Shown in pieces: positions 51,818 through 60,453 of a DNA stretch of 64,000 nucleotides (positions are counted from its first letter, which is position 1; each line of letters opens with the position of its first letter). Position numbers and translations under genes: made by a program. The notes beneath the pieces were generated by a model. The model saw only the letters and a list, made by a program, of their open reading frames with translations, made no database searches and had not been told where the DNA came from. The stretch is from Clostridiales bacterium. GTDB taxonomy: Bacteria; Bacillota; Clostridia; Christensenellales; Pumilibacteraceae. Location of the stretch: positions 183,784 to 247,783 of the forward strand of contig JAAVHP010000007.1 in assembly GCA_014799665.1 (NCBI GenBank), in the 5' to 3' direction.

Positions 51818-53620
51818 ATGGATAGGCAAAAGTTTATTCGCAATTTTTGTATTATTGCGCACATCGACCACGGCAAATCAACGCTCGCCGATAGGCTTAT
51901 GGAAGCGACGGCTACGCTCTCCAAGCGCGAGCTGTCCGATCAAATGCTCGATAGCATGGATATTGAGCGCGAGCGCGGCATTACGATCAAGCTGACGCCC
52001 GTTAGAATGTTTTACCACCATAACGGCGAAAAGTATACTTTTAACCTTATCGATACGCCCGGGCACGTGGACTTTACCTACGAGGTCTCGCGGTCGCTCG
52101 CGGCGTGCGAGGGCGCTGTTCTTGTCGTGGACGCGGCGCAGGGCGTAGAAGCGCAAACGCTTGCCAACGTTTATCTTGCGCTCGATAATAATCTCGAAAT
52201 CGTGCCCGTTATCAATAAAATAGATTTGCCCGCGGCACGCCCCGATGAAGTTAAAAAAGAGATAGAGGATATTATAGGCTTGCCGGCCGACCAAGCGCCG
52301 TGCATTTCGGCTAAGGAAGGCATTAATATAGACGAGGTGCTTAAAGCGATCGCCGAACAAGTTCCGCCGCCGTCGGGCGACGAGAGTAAACCGCTTAAAG
52401 CGCTCATTTTCGATTCGTACTACGATAACTATAAAGGCGCGGTGTGTTTGGTGCGCATTGTCGACGGCTCGGTCAAGGCGGGCGACCGCATAACGATGAT
52501 GGCTAACGGCAAGTGCTATGATGTTACCGAGGTTGGCGTGTTCCAGCCTAAGCCCGTTGCGATCGCCAAGCTTTCGGCGGGTGACGTAGGGTATATTTGT
52601 GCTTCCATTAAATCGATAGCTGATACCGCGCCCGGCGATACCATAACGTTTGCCGACAACCCGACTGCCGAGCCTTGCCCCGGTTATAAAAAGGTCAAGC
52701 CCGTAGTTTACTGCGGAATTTATCCCGCCGACGGTTCACGCTACGAGGATTTAAAAGACGCACTCGAACGACTCAAACTGAACGATGCGTCGCTGTTCTA
52801 CGAGCCCGAAACTTCGTCGGCGCTTGGATTCGGTTTTCGTTGCGGATTTTTAGGGCTTTTGCATATGGAGATTATCGAGGAACGGCTCGAACGCGAGTTC
52901 GATCTCGATATAATCACGACCGCGCCGAGCGTTGTGTATAAGGTTTATACAGCAAACGGCATGACCGAGGTGACCAACCCCACAAATCTCCCGCCCACAG
53001 GCGAGATTGAGCGCATGGAAGAACCCGTCGTTACTGCGTCGATCTATACTCCGCCCGAATATATCGGTCCTATCATGGATCTGTGTCAGGACAAACGCGG
53101 CGAGTATATCAATATGACTTATATCGAAAAAACACGTGTTTTGCTCACTTACACTATGCCGCTGAATGAGATAGTATACGACTTTTTCGACGGGCTTAAA
53201 AGCCGTTCGCGCGGTTACGCGAGCTTCGACTATGAGCAAGCAGGCTACCGCCCGAGTGATCTCGTCAAGCTCGACATACTTTTAAACGGCGAGGTTTGCG
53301 ACGCGCTCAGTATTATAGTGCACCGCGATAAAGCGTACGGCAGGGGACGAGCCATGGCGGAAAAATTAAAAGAGGTTATTCCGCGTAAGCTGTTCGAAAT
53401 ACCTATTCAGGCTGCTATCGGCGGCAAGGTAATTGCCCGCGAAACGATTAAAGCGCTCAGGAAAGACGTTCTTGCCAAATGCTACGGCGGTGACGTTACG
53501 CGCAAAAAGAAGCTTCTCGAAAAACAAAAAGAGGGCAAAAAACGTATGCGCCAGTTCGGTACGGTCGAAATACCGTCCGAAGCGTTCATGTCAGTCCTCA
53601 AACTGGATGACAAGAAATGA
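51818..53620 (+). CDS. lepA: Elongation factor 4 (LepA)
   Basis: Ribosomal back-translocase GTPase of the EF-G family. The start is the ATG at 51818 (MDRQKFIRNFCIIAHIDHGK); the upstream ATG at 51761 would extend through the promoter. 600 residues with G1 AHIDHGKST at 14-22, DTPGH, NKIDLP, and the LepA-specific C-terminal domain (VLAKCYGGDVTRKKKLLEKQ). Overlaps hemW by ATGA; the lepA-hemW-hrcA order is classic for Bacillota. Confidence 0.97.
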   Translation: MDRQKFIRNFCIIAHIDHGKSTLADRLMEATATLSKRELSDQMLDSMDIERERGITIKLTPVRMFYHHNGEKYTFNLIDTPGHVDFTYEVSRSLAACEGAVLVVDAAQGVEAQTLANVYLALDNNLEIVPVINKIDLPAARPDEVKKEIEDIIGLPADQAPCISAKEGINIDEVLKAIAEQVPPPSGDESKPLKALIFDSYYDNYKGAVCLVRIVDGSVKAGDRITMMANGKCYDVTEVGVFQPKPVAIAKLSAGDVGYICASIKSIADTAPGDTITFADNPTAEPCPGYKKVKPVVYCGIYPADGSRYEDLKDALERLKLNDASLFYEPETSSALGFGFRCGFLGLLHMEIIEERLEREFDLDIITTAPSVVYKVYTANGMTEVTNPTNLPPTGEIERMEEPVVTASIYTPPEYIGPIMDLCQDKRGEYINMTYIEKTRVLLTYTMPLNEIVYDFFDGLKSRSRGYASFDYEQAGYRPSDLVKLDILLNGEVCDALSIIVHRDKAYGRGRAMAEKLKEVIPRKLFEIPIQAAIGGKVIARETIKALRKDVLAKCYGGDVTRKKKLLEKQKEGKKRMRQFGTVEIPSEAFMSVLKLDDKK

Positions 53621-54711
53621 GCTCCGCCTACGGTGTTTATATTCATATACCGTTTTGTAAAGCTAAGTGTAAATACTGCGCTTTCGTATCGGTTTCCGAT
53701 TTTTCGTTGCAACACGCTTACGTAGATACGCTCATAAAAGAAATTCGTTCCGCACCCGAGAAGGGAAGCACCGTCGATACTATATACATAGGCGGGGGAA
53801 CGCCGTCGTGCTTGTACGGCGGAGCGCTGCTCGATATAATAAACGCCGTGCGCGAAATGTTTTCCGTAGATCCATGTGCCGAAATAACAGTGGAATGCAA
53901 CCCCGAGAGCGTAAATGAACGATTTGTAAACGAATGTATAGAGTGTGGCGTTAACCGCGTAAGTATCGGCTTGCAGTCGGCTGATGATCGCGTATTGAAC
54001 GCTATCGGCAGGGTGCATACCAAAGAGAAGTTCATTCGGGCAATTGAATTAATAAGCTCGCGGTTTGATAATATTTCGTCCGATTTGATTTTGGGTTTGC
54101 CGCACCAAACCGAAAAAGATATAATAAATTCTATCGATATATTTGCAAAATACTGCACGCACGCGTCGGTCTATGCGCTGACAGTTGAAGAAGGCACGCC
54201 GCTTTTTAAAGATGGCTACGCAACAGACGATGATCGAATAGCTGATCTGTACGACCTTGCACGGAATAGGCTAAGCTTATACGGCTTCGAACGGTACGAG
54301 GTGAGTAATTTCGCCAAGCCGAATAAGCAAAGCAAGCATAACGGCAAATATTGGTTGTGCGAACCGTATCTTGGATTCGGCGTTGCGGCGCACGGCTACG
54401 ACGGCGGAACGAGAAGATACGGACATACGGACCGTATAACCGATTATATATCCGCGCCCGAGCGAAGATACGTAAGCTTAACGCCCGATGACTTATATAA
54501 TGAATACGTTATGCTGAGGCTGAGGACGGAGCGGGGGATAAACCTAAAAGACTTTTTGTCTCGGTTCTGCTACGATTTTATCGAGAAGAACAAAAGTGCG
54601 GTCGATCGCTTGATAAACGATAAGGCGTGCCTAGTACAGGAAGGTCGATTTTTTATTGCGCCGAACTATATGTTCGTCATGAACGGAATTATCGAAGAAC
54701 TTATGGTGTAG
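53617..54711 (+). CDS. hemW: HemW-type radical SAM heme chaperone
   Basis: Formerly annotated as oxygen-independent coproporphyrinogen oxidase; now regarded as a heme-insertion chaperone. The radical-SAM cluster is CKAKCKYCAF (CxxxCxxC, with the HemW-type final Phe). Then YIGGGTPSCL, VECNPESV, and YEVSNFAKPNKQSKHN. The C-terminal HemN domain is present. 364 residues. Confidence 0.93.
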   Translation: MSSAYGVYIHIPFCKAKCKYCAFVSVSDFSLQHAYVDTLIKEIRSAPEKGSTVDTIYIGGGTPSCLYGGALLDIINAVREMFSVDPCAEITVECNPESVNERFVNECIECGVNRVSIGLQSADDRVLNAIGRVHTKEKFIRAIELISSRFDNISSDLILGLPHQTEKDIINSIDIFAKYCTHASVYALTVEEGTPLFKDGYATDDDRIADLYDLARNRLSLYGFERYEVSNFAKPNKQSKHNGKYWLCEPYLGFGVAAHGYDGGTRRYGHTDRITDYISAPERRYVSLTPDDLYNEYVMLRLRTERGINLKDFLSRFCYDFIEKNKSAVDRLINDKACLVQEGRFFIAPNYMFVMNGIIEELMV

Positions 54712-54719
54712 GAGAGAAT

Positions 54720-55295
54720 ATGAAAAACGTTTACGAATATAAAGCGGTGTCGCGACTTAATATGTTAGATCCCAGACTGCGTTTGCTTCACAAGCTTAAT
54801 ACTTTTGCGGTAATAGCTATCGTTTTAAGCTGTTTGATCGGCGCGGTTCTAAATTACTGTTTGAGAATGCTTGGTGAAGCATTTGGAATGTATATCGTTT
54901 ATATCTTATGCGGGGTGGTATTGTGTCTTATATATCCGTACGTTCACGAGTACGCTCACGCCTTTGCGATATTGATAACGACAGGCAAAGCGCCGAAGAT
55001 CAGGTTTGAAAAGCTTGCCGCATACTGCGGCTCGCCCGATATTATGTTTAACAAGGCGCAATATTTTTTCGGCGCGTCCTTTCCGTTTATATTTTATAAC
55101 GCGGCTCTTATTCCGCTGTGCGTATTGCTTCCTCCGATATATTTTCCGCTGCCGTTCATGCCGCTTATGTACAATGTTTTCGGCTCTGTTGCCGATTTCA
55201 TCATGATCATCCGCGTAGCGCGCAGTCCTTTTCGCTCGATTATTGTCGACGGCGGTACGGATATAGTTATTTATATACCCGTTGATAAAAAGTAA
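54720..55295 (+). CDS. DUF3267 family putative zinc metalloprotease
   Basis: 191-residue membrane protein resembling DUF3267 proteins. The motif HEYAHAFAI (HExxH) lies around residue 79 within a membrane region, as in intramembrane or zincin-like peptidases. Four or so hydrophobic segments are seen at about 25-50, 55-78, 120-140 and 143-165. The start is the ATG at 54720 behind GGAGAG; the upstream frame inside hemW is rejected. Substrate unknown. Confidence 0.8.
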   Translation: MKNVYEYKAVSRLNMLDPRLRLLHKLNTFAVIAIVLSCLIGAVLNYCLRMLGEAFGMYIVYILCGVVLCLIYPYVHEYAHAFAILITTGKAPKIRFEKLAAYCGSPDIMFNKAQYFFGASFPFIFYNAALIPLCVLLPPIYFPLPFMPLMYNVFGSVADFIMIIRVARSPFRSIIVDGGTDIVIYIPVDKK

Positions 55296-55393
55296 TTTAT
55301 TTATATTATAGTAACTTTGGATATATATTGTGTATGAGTCGATTTGTCACATACTATTTTTGGAAATCTGTTTGAAAATTTTTATAAAAATGA

Positions 55394-55422
55394 TTGACAA
55401 AGATAAGTGTATATGATAGAAT
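55394..55422 (+). promoter_or_regulatory. Promoter of the hrcA-grpE-dnaK-dnaJ operon
   Basis: TTGACA (55394-55399), 17-bp spacer, TGA then TAGAAT (55417-55422). Predicted +1 about 55429, inside the CIRCE left arm. Confidence 0.87.
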
Positions 55423-55426
55423 AATT

Positions 55427-55453
55427 TTAGCAGTCAAGGTATAGGATTGCTAA
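55427..55453. promoter_or_regulatory. CIRCE operator (HrcA site)
   Basis: TTAGCAGTC (55427-55435), a 9-base spacer, and GATTGCTAA (55445-55453). This matches the CIRCE consensus TTAGCACTC-N9-GAGTGCTAA at 8 of 9 positions in each arm. The two changes (C to G at position 7 of the left arm, G to T at position 3 of the right arm) affect bases that pair with each other in the consensus. It overlaps the transcription start, so HrcA would block initiation. Confidence 0.9.
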
Positions 55454-55477
55454 TTTATATAACGAATGTACGAATAA

Positions 55478-56563
55478 ATGGGATTAACGGGACGCAAAGA
55501 AAAAATACTTCAAGCGGTGGTCGACGGTTATATCGAAAATTGTCAGCCCGTGTCGAGCACCGAAATAAAGGAACGGCATCTCCCGGCGCTTTCTAGCGCA
55601 ACTATTCGTAACGAAATGGCGGCTCTCGAAGAAATGGGGTATCTGACTCAGATACACACTTCGTCGGGGAGAGTTCCTACCGCCGAAGCTTACAGGCTGT
55701 ACGTTGAAAAGCTCATGCCGCGCCGTAAGCTGACGCGCTCGGAATTGAAAATCGTTAAGCGTTATTTTAACAAAAAAGTCACCGAGCTTGACGACGTGCT
55801 CAAAAGCACGGCAAAGGTCATATCGGAGATCACAAACCTTACCTCGGTAGCGTACGTTCAAAACAACGACGACGCAACTATCATAAATATTAAGATAGTG
55901 CGTATCACGAGTTCGACGGCTCTCGTAATAATCGTCACCAACCTCGGCGTTCTCAAAGACGCAACGGTGCATATAGACGGCGAGGTTACTGACGAATATT
56001 GCGACCAAGCATCGAGATTCGTTACCGAAGTTTTCGGCGGGCATAAGATCAGTGAGATCAACAAGCCCAAGCACATTGTAAAACAAGTAAAAAAAGAGTA
56101 CGAAAAGGTTTTCAATACCATAATCGGTATCTTAAAGCATTATTCGCACGAGGAAATGTTTTCCGACATCGTGCTCGAAGGCAGCTCCAAGATCCTCGAA
56201 CAGCCCGAATACGCCAACCTCAAAAAAGCGAAAGCAATGCTCGAATTTTTGGACGCCAAGGAAGAACTCGTTCCCGTCCTGCAAAACTCTGACGACGTGA
56301 ATATCACGTTCAAGATAGGCAGGGACAACGAAATTCGTGACGGAATGCCCGAATGCGCGATCGTAACCGCGTCTTACAATATAGACGGCGTTACGGTGGG
56401 CAACGCAGGTGTCATCGGGCCCATCCGCATGGATTACAGTAAGGTTGTATCGGTACTCGACTATCTGTCCAAAACGGTGCAAATGTTACCTGAGGGCAAG
56501 GGCGCAAGCGAGACTGACGAAAACGACGAAGCTACAAATACCGATACGTCGGACGAACAATAA
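55478..56563 (+). CDS. hrcA: Heat-inducible transcription repressor HrcA
   Basis: Repressor of the dnaK operon, kept active by GroE. 361 residues: winged HTH at the N-terminus (LTGRKEKILQAVVDGYIENC, LSSATIRNEMAALEEMGYL, HTSSGRVPT), then a GAF-like middle and ending IGPIRMDYSKVVSVLDYL. An acidic, Thr-rich tail of about 20 residues is extra. The ATG has no clear ribosome-binding site. Confidence 0.95.
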   Translation: MGLTGRKEKILQAVVDGYIENCQPVSSTEIKERHLPALSSATIRNEMAALEEMGYLTQIHTSSGRVPTAEAYRLYVEKLMPRRKLTRSELKIVKRYFNKKVTELDDVLKSTAKVISEITNLTSVAYVQNNDDATIINIKIVRITSSTALVIIVTNLGVLKDATVHIDGEVTDEYCDQASRFVTEVFGGHKISEINKPKHIVKQVKKEYEKVFNTIIGILKHYSHEEMFSDIVLEGSSKILEQPEYANLKKAKAMLEFLDAKEELVPVLQNSDDVNITFKIGRDNEIRDGMPECAIVTASYNIDGVTVGNAGVIGPIRMDYSKVVSVLDYLSKTVQMLPEGKGASETDENDEATNTDTSDEQ

Positions 56564-56598
56564 TTTTTTAACAAAACAATCATCGATCGGAGGTAACA

Positions 56599-57159
56599 AT
56601 GAACGACGAAAAAACGAGAGAGCGCACACGCGAGCTACCAGTCGTCGAGCTTAGGCAAGAGGAGTACAAGGCGTTGCAGGATCAAATCGCAAACGCCACT
56701 CAGCAGCTCAGCATTGCTCAGGCGATAGCTGTTAAGGAAAAGGCACGCTCGGAGGAGTTGTCCAATCTCGTTAACCGTATGCAAGCAGACTTTGATAACT
56801 ACCGCAAACGTGTAAACGAGGGCAATAAAAAGCTTAAAGAGGATGGCGTATGCGCCGTTTTGGAGCGGCTTATCCCGTCGCTCGACGTCTTAAAGCAGGC
56901 TATTCAGTCCATTCCGGACGAGAAGGTTGCCGAGGGCGTTAAGATGATATACCGTCAAATCTTAGACGTTCTTGCGGCGTTCGGCGTGGAGGAGATCCCC
57001 GCGCTCGGTCAGCAGTTCGATCCCAATTTACATAACGCGGTTATGCAAACCAAGACGAACGATCCCTCTAAGGTCAATATGATCGTCGAGGTTTATAACA
57101 AGGGCTATAAAATGGGCGACCGCGTTTTGCGGCACAGCGTCGTCAGAGTCGCCAATTAA
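56599..57159 (+). CDS. grpE: Nucleotide exchange factor GrpE
   Basis: Releases ADP from DnaK. 186 residues: long N-terminal coiled coil (about 18-85, ending MQADFDNYRKRV), then the four-helix and beta-wing domain with LPSLDVLKQA-like LIPSLDVLKQAI, GVEEIPALGQQFDPNLHNAV and GYKMGDRVLRHSVVRV. CGGAGG precedes the ATG. Between hrcA and dnaK as expected. Confidence 0.97.
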   Translation: MNDEKTRERTRELPVVELRQEEYKALQDQIANATQQLSIAQAIAVKEKARSEELSNLVNRMQADFDNYRKRVNEGNKKLKEDGVCAVLERLIPSLDVLKQAIQSIPDEKVAEGVKMIYRQILDVLAAFGVEEIPALGQQFDPNLHNAVMQTKTNDPSKVNMIVEVYNKGYKMGDRVLRHSVVRVAN

Positions 57160-57204
57160 GCAATATATTTTCTAATTAAAACAATTTTTCGGAGGATTAA
57201 TTTT

Positions 57205-59001
57205 ATGGGCAAAATCATTGGTATTGACTTAGGTACTACCAATTCCTGTGTGGCTGTTCTCGAAGGTGGCGAACCTGTCGTCATCCCCAACGCAGAAGGC
57301 AAGCGCACGACTCCTTCCGTCGTCGGTTTTGCAAAAGACGGCGAAAGGCTCGTAGGCGACGTTGCAAAGCGTCAAGCCGTTGCCAACCCCGACAAGACCA
57401 TCATATCGATCAAACGCGATATGGGTACGTCGAGAAAGGTAAACATCGACAAAAAGGACTACTCGCCGCAAGAAATCTCGGCTATGATCCTTACCAAGCT
57501 TAAACAGGACGCCGAAACCTATCTCGGCGAAACGGTAACCCAGGCGGTTATTACCGTTCCCGCATACTTCAACGACTCGCAGCGTCAGGCAACCAAGGAC
57601 GCAGGCCGTATCGCGGGTCTCGAAGTTTTGCGTATTATCAACGAGCCTACGTCGGCGGCGCTTGCGTACGGTCTTGATAAAGGTCAGAATTCCAGCCAAA
57701 AGGTATTCATTTTCGACCTTGGTGGTGGTACGTTCGATATTTCGATTCTCGAAATCGGCGACGGCGTTTTCGAAGTTATAGCGACTTCGGGTGATACGCG
57801 CCTCGGCGGTGACGACTTCGACCAAGTCATCATCGACTACCTCGTTACCCAGTTCAAGAACGATAACGGCGTAGACCTCAGCAAAGACCGTATGGCTATG
57901 CAGCGTCTTAAAGAAGCGGCGGAGCGCGCCAAGATCGAGCTTTCCGGCACGCAAAAGACGACGGTCAGCCTTCCGTTCATTACTTCCAACGCTAACGGCC
58001 CGCTTCACCTTGAATACGAGATCACTCGTGCCAAGTTCGAAGCTTTGTCCGAAAAGCTTATTAACCGCACCATCGAGCTTACCAAGAAAGCCATGGCGGA
58101 CGCGGGCTACACCAACAACGATATCGACAAGGTTATCATGGTCGGTGGTTCGACCCGTATCCCTGCGGTCGGCGAAGCCGTTCGCAAGCTTTCCGGCAAA
58201 GAGCCGTTCAAGGGCATCAACCCCGACGAATGCGTCGCTATCGGCGCGGCTATTCAGGGCGGCGTTCTTGCAGGCGAGGTTAAAGACGTTCTCTTGCTCG
58301 ACGTTACTCCGTTGTCGCTCGGTATCGAAACGGTCGGCGGTATATTCACCAAGCTTATACCGAGAAACACGACTATCCCTACCAAGAAGTCCCAGGTTTT
58401 CTCGACCGCTACCGACAATCAGCCGTCCGTTGACATTCACGTTCTTCAAGGCGAGCGCGAGATCGCCGCGCACAACAAAACGCTTGCGCGCTTCGAGCTC
58501 GGCGGCATTCCGCCTGCACCCCGCGGTGTCCCTCAAATCGAGGTTACCTTCGATATCGACGCCAACGGTATAGTTCACGTTTCGGCTAAGGATAAGGGTA
58601 CCGGCAGAGAGCAACGCGTTACCGTTACCGCTTCCACCAACCTTACGGAAGCGCAGATCCAGCAGGCTATCAAGGACGCGGAGAAGTTCGCGGACGAGGA
58701 CGCCCAGCGCAAGGAAATCGTCGACTCCAAGAACCAAGCGGATATGCTTATCGGTTCTATCGAGAAGTTCCTTCGCGAGAACGGCGATACCGTATCCGCC
58801 GACGACAAGACCGAGCTCAACAAAGAGATGGCTAACGTTAAAGAAGTCGTCAAGACCGACGACCTCGAAGCTATCCGCGACGCCGTCGAATCCCTGCAAA
58901 AGCTTTCCAACGGCATATTCTCCAAGCTCTACGAGAATACTCCTCCGCCCGAGGAAGACGTTGTTATCGAAAATCCCGAACAGGTCGACGACAACAACTA
59001 A
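57205..59001 (+). CDS. dnaK: Chaperone protein DnaK
   Basis: Hsp70, 598 residues. N-terminal ATPase domain: IIGIDLGTTNSCVAVLEGG, the IFDLGGGTFDISILE phosphate loop and IPAVGEAVRKL; the linker VLLLDVTPLSLGIET; the substrate domain with ERE.AAHNK; and an acidic C-terminus (PPPEEDVVIENPEQVDDNN). The Gram-positive signature deletion in the first quadrant is present. Codon use is visibly biased to C-ending codons, as in highly expressed genes. GGAGG start. Confidence 0.98.
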   Translation: MGKIIGIDLGTTNSCVAVLEGGEPVVIPNAEGKRTTPSVVGFAKDGERLVGDVAKRQAVANPDKTIISIKRDMGTSRKVNIDKKDYSPQEISAMILTKLKQDAETYLGETVTQAVITVPAYFNDSQRQATKDAGRIAGLEVLRIINEPTSAALAYGLDKGQNSSQKVFIFDLGGGTFDISILEIGDGVFEVIATSGDTRLGGDDFDQVIIDYLVTQFKNDNGVDLSKDRMAMQRLKEAAERAKIELSGTQKTTVSLPFITSNANGPLHLEYEITRAKFEALSEKLINRTIELTKKAMADAGYTNNDIDKVIMVGGSTRIPAVGEAVRKLSGKEPFKGINPDECVAIGAAIQGGVLAGEVKDVLLLDVTPLSLGIETVGGIFTKLIPRNTTIPTKKSQVFSTATDNQPSVDIHVLQGEREIAAHNKTLARFELGGIPPAPRGVPQIEVTFDIDANGIVHVSAKDKGTGREQRVTVTASTNLTEAQIQQAIKDAEKFADEDAQRKEIVDSKNQADMLIGSIEKFLRENGDTVSADDKTELNKEMANVKEVVKTDDLEAIRDAVESLQKLSNGIFSKLYENTPPPEEDVVIENPEQVDDNN

Positions 59002-59018
59002 TTAATTATAAGTTACAA

Positions 59019-59062
59019 AACCGTTAGCCAAGCCGTGGCTCATGCCACGGCTTGTAGCGGTT
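59019..59062 (+). repeat. Strong hairpin between dnaK and dnaJ
   Basis: AAGCCGTGGC (59030-59039) and GCCACGGCTT (59044-59053) form a perfect 10-bp stem with the loop TCAT, nested inside AACCG and CGGTT (59019-59023, 59058-59062). No T-tract follows. It may be a partial terminator or an mRNA processing/stabilising element that sets the dnaK:dnaJ ratio. Confidence 0.7.
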
Positions 59063-59085
59063 AGTTAGAGATTGCGGAGTTAAGC

Positions 59086-60207
59086 ATGGCAAAAAGTTAT
59101 TATGAAATATTGGGAGTGTCGAAAACCGCAAGCGACGACGAGCTTAAATCGGCTTTCCGTAAGCTTGCTCGTCAATACCATCCCGACCTTCATCCCGGTG
59201 ACGAAGCCGCCGCAAACAAGTTCAAAGAGGTAAACGAAGCCTACGAAACGTTGTCCGACGCAACGAAACGCGCCGAGTACGACGCCGCTCAGGCGGGCGG
59301 TGGCAGCGGCGCAGGCGCCGGTGCGGGCTTCGGCGGTCAAGGCGGAGCGCACGGCGGACAGGGCGGTAGCTTTTTCGACGACTTCGTAAATATGTTCAGC
59401 GGCGACGGTCGCCGCAGTGCTCAGGGTGGCGCAAGCTCGAACGGCGGCGACATTAGTCTTAACGTTGCGCTTACGTTTGAAGAAGCCGCTTTCGGCACAC
59501 AAAAGGAAATCACAGTCAATCGGTTTGAGCCGTGCGCCACGTGCCGCGGTACGGGCGCCAAGGGCGGTACGCAGTTCATTAAATGTACGAACTGCGGCGG
59601 CAGCGGTAAGGTCCGTTACGCACAGGAAACGCCGTTCGGCAGGGTCGTCAGCATGAAGCCCTGTAACGTTTGCGGCGGTTCTGGCAGAATTATAAAAGAG
59701 CCCTGCCAAGCTTGTGGCGGCAGGGGTTCTATCAGGAAAAATTCCAACCTCAGAATTACTTTCCCGCCCGGCGTAGAGCCTAACCAGATCATGACCATTC
59801 CCGGCGAGGGAGAACGCACTCGTACGGGCGCAAAAGCGGGCAATCTTATCCTTAACATAACGGTTCAGCCGCATAAGCTGTTCCGCAGAAAAGGTCTTGA
59901 CTTGCTCGTTGATCTTCCTATTTCGTTCACTCAGGCGTTATTGGGCGATAAAGTGCTCGTTCCTACGCTAAAAGGCAATAAAATAGCGTTCTCGCTTCCG
60001 GAAGGCGCGCAGAGCGGTATGACCTTTAAGCTCAAAGAACAGGGTATCGAAAACCCGAAAAAAGGCTTGAAAGGCGATTTGCTCGTATCGATCGATATCG
60101 AATTGCCTAAAAACCTTTCAAAAGAGCAAAAACAAAAAATCAAAGAACTTCACGAAAGCTTAAAACCCGAACAGTACGATAAAGCGCGTGAGTTCGTAAA
60201 AAAATAA
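59086..60207 (+). CDS. dnaJ: Chaperone protein DnaJ
   Basis: Type-I Hsp40, 373 residues. J domain YYEILGVSKTASDDELKSAF with HPD in YHPDLHPGD, a Gly-rich stretch (about 65-115), four zinc repeats (CATCRGTG, CTNCGGSG, CNVCGGSG, CQACGGRG) and the C-terminal peptide-binding domains. A GGAG (59074-59077) precedes the ATG. Its stop codon lies inside the left arm of the inverted-repeat element at 60206. Confidence 0.97.
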   Translation: MAKSYYEILGVSKTASDDELKSAFRKLARQYHPDLHPGDEAAANKFKEVNEAYETLSDATKRAEYDAAQAGGGSGAGAGAGFGGQGGAHGGQGGSFFDDFVNMFSGDGRRSAQGGASSNGGDISLNVALTFEEAAFGTQKEITVNRFEPCATCRGTGAKGGTQFIKCTNCGGSGKVRYAQETPFGRVVSMKPCNVCGGSGRIIKEPCQACGGRGSIRKNSNLRITFPPGVEPNQIMTIPGEGERTRTGAKAGNLILNITVQPHKLFRRKGLDLLVDLPISFTQALLGDKVLVPTLKGNKIAFSLPEGAQSGMTFKLKEQGIENPKKGLKGDLLVSIDIELPKNLSKEQKQKIKELHESLKPEQYDKAREFVKK

Positions 60208-60295
60208 ATTAGGTATTGTATCCCATGGCAAGCCATGGACTCGCGCGCTATGCGCGCTGTTCCGCCAGCAAGCTGTCGGATATAATACCTAATTT
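60206..60295. repeat. Cloverleaf-like inverted-repeat element after dnaJ
   Basis: AAATTAGGTATTGTATCC (60206-60223) pairs with GGATATAATACCTAATTT (60278-60295) over 18 positions with one G-U wobble. The 54 bases between contain three smaller hairpins: CATGG-CAAG-CCATG (60224-60237 region), GCGCGC-TAT-GCGCGC (60243-60257) and CAGC-AA-GCTG (60266-60275, flanked by TCCG and CGGA). The last can trade bases with the outer stem. AT-rich ends and a GC-rich centre recall a MITE; alternatively a structured RNA or complex 3' end for the dnaK operon. Confidence 0.75.
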
Positions 60296-60304
60296 GTTCT
60301 CGTC

Positions 60305-60336
60305 GTAAATTTGCTCTCGCAAGCGGGCAAATTTAC
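60305..60336. repeat. Second inverted repeat in the dnaJ-ackA gap
   Basis: GTAAATTTGC (60305-60314) and GCAAATTTAC (60327-60336) are perfect 10-bp complements with a 12-base loop. No T-tract follows; a stop for the dnaJ transcript is possible but unproven. Confidence 0.6.
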
Positions 60337-60453
60337 TTCTCAAATAAAAATTAATGCTTGCGACCGTCGACCCAACGAACAGTTTTATTGAAAATTTCGT
60401 ATTTTCGGTAGATTTTTCGGTCGGCGGTTGTTTGCGTTTACTACGGAGTTATT

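Noticed and set aside
57229..58899. 556-codon minus-strand open frame opposite dnaK
   Set aside because: Antisense shadow of a highly biased gene; the product is Val/Leu/Asp/Arg-rich with no recognisable domain.
60281..60286. TATAAT within the dnaJ-ackA element as an ackA promoter
   Set aside because: No acceptable -35 at 16-18 bp and it lies in the outer stem, so it is probably chance.
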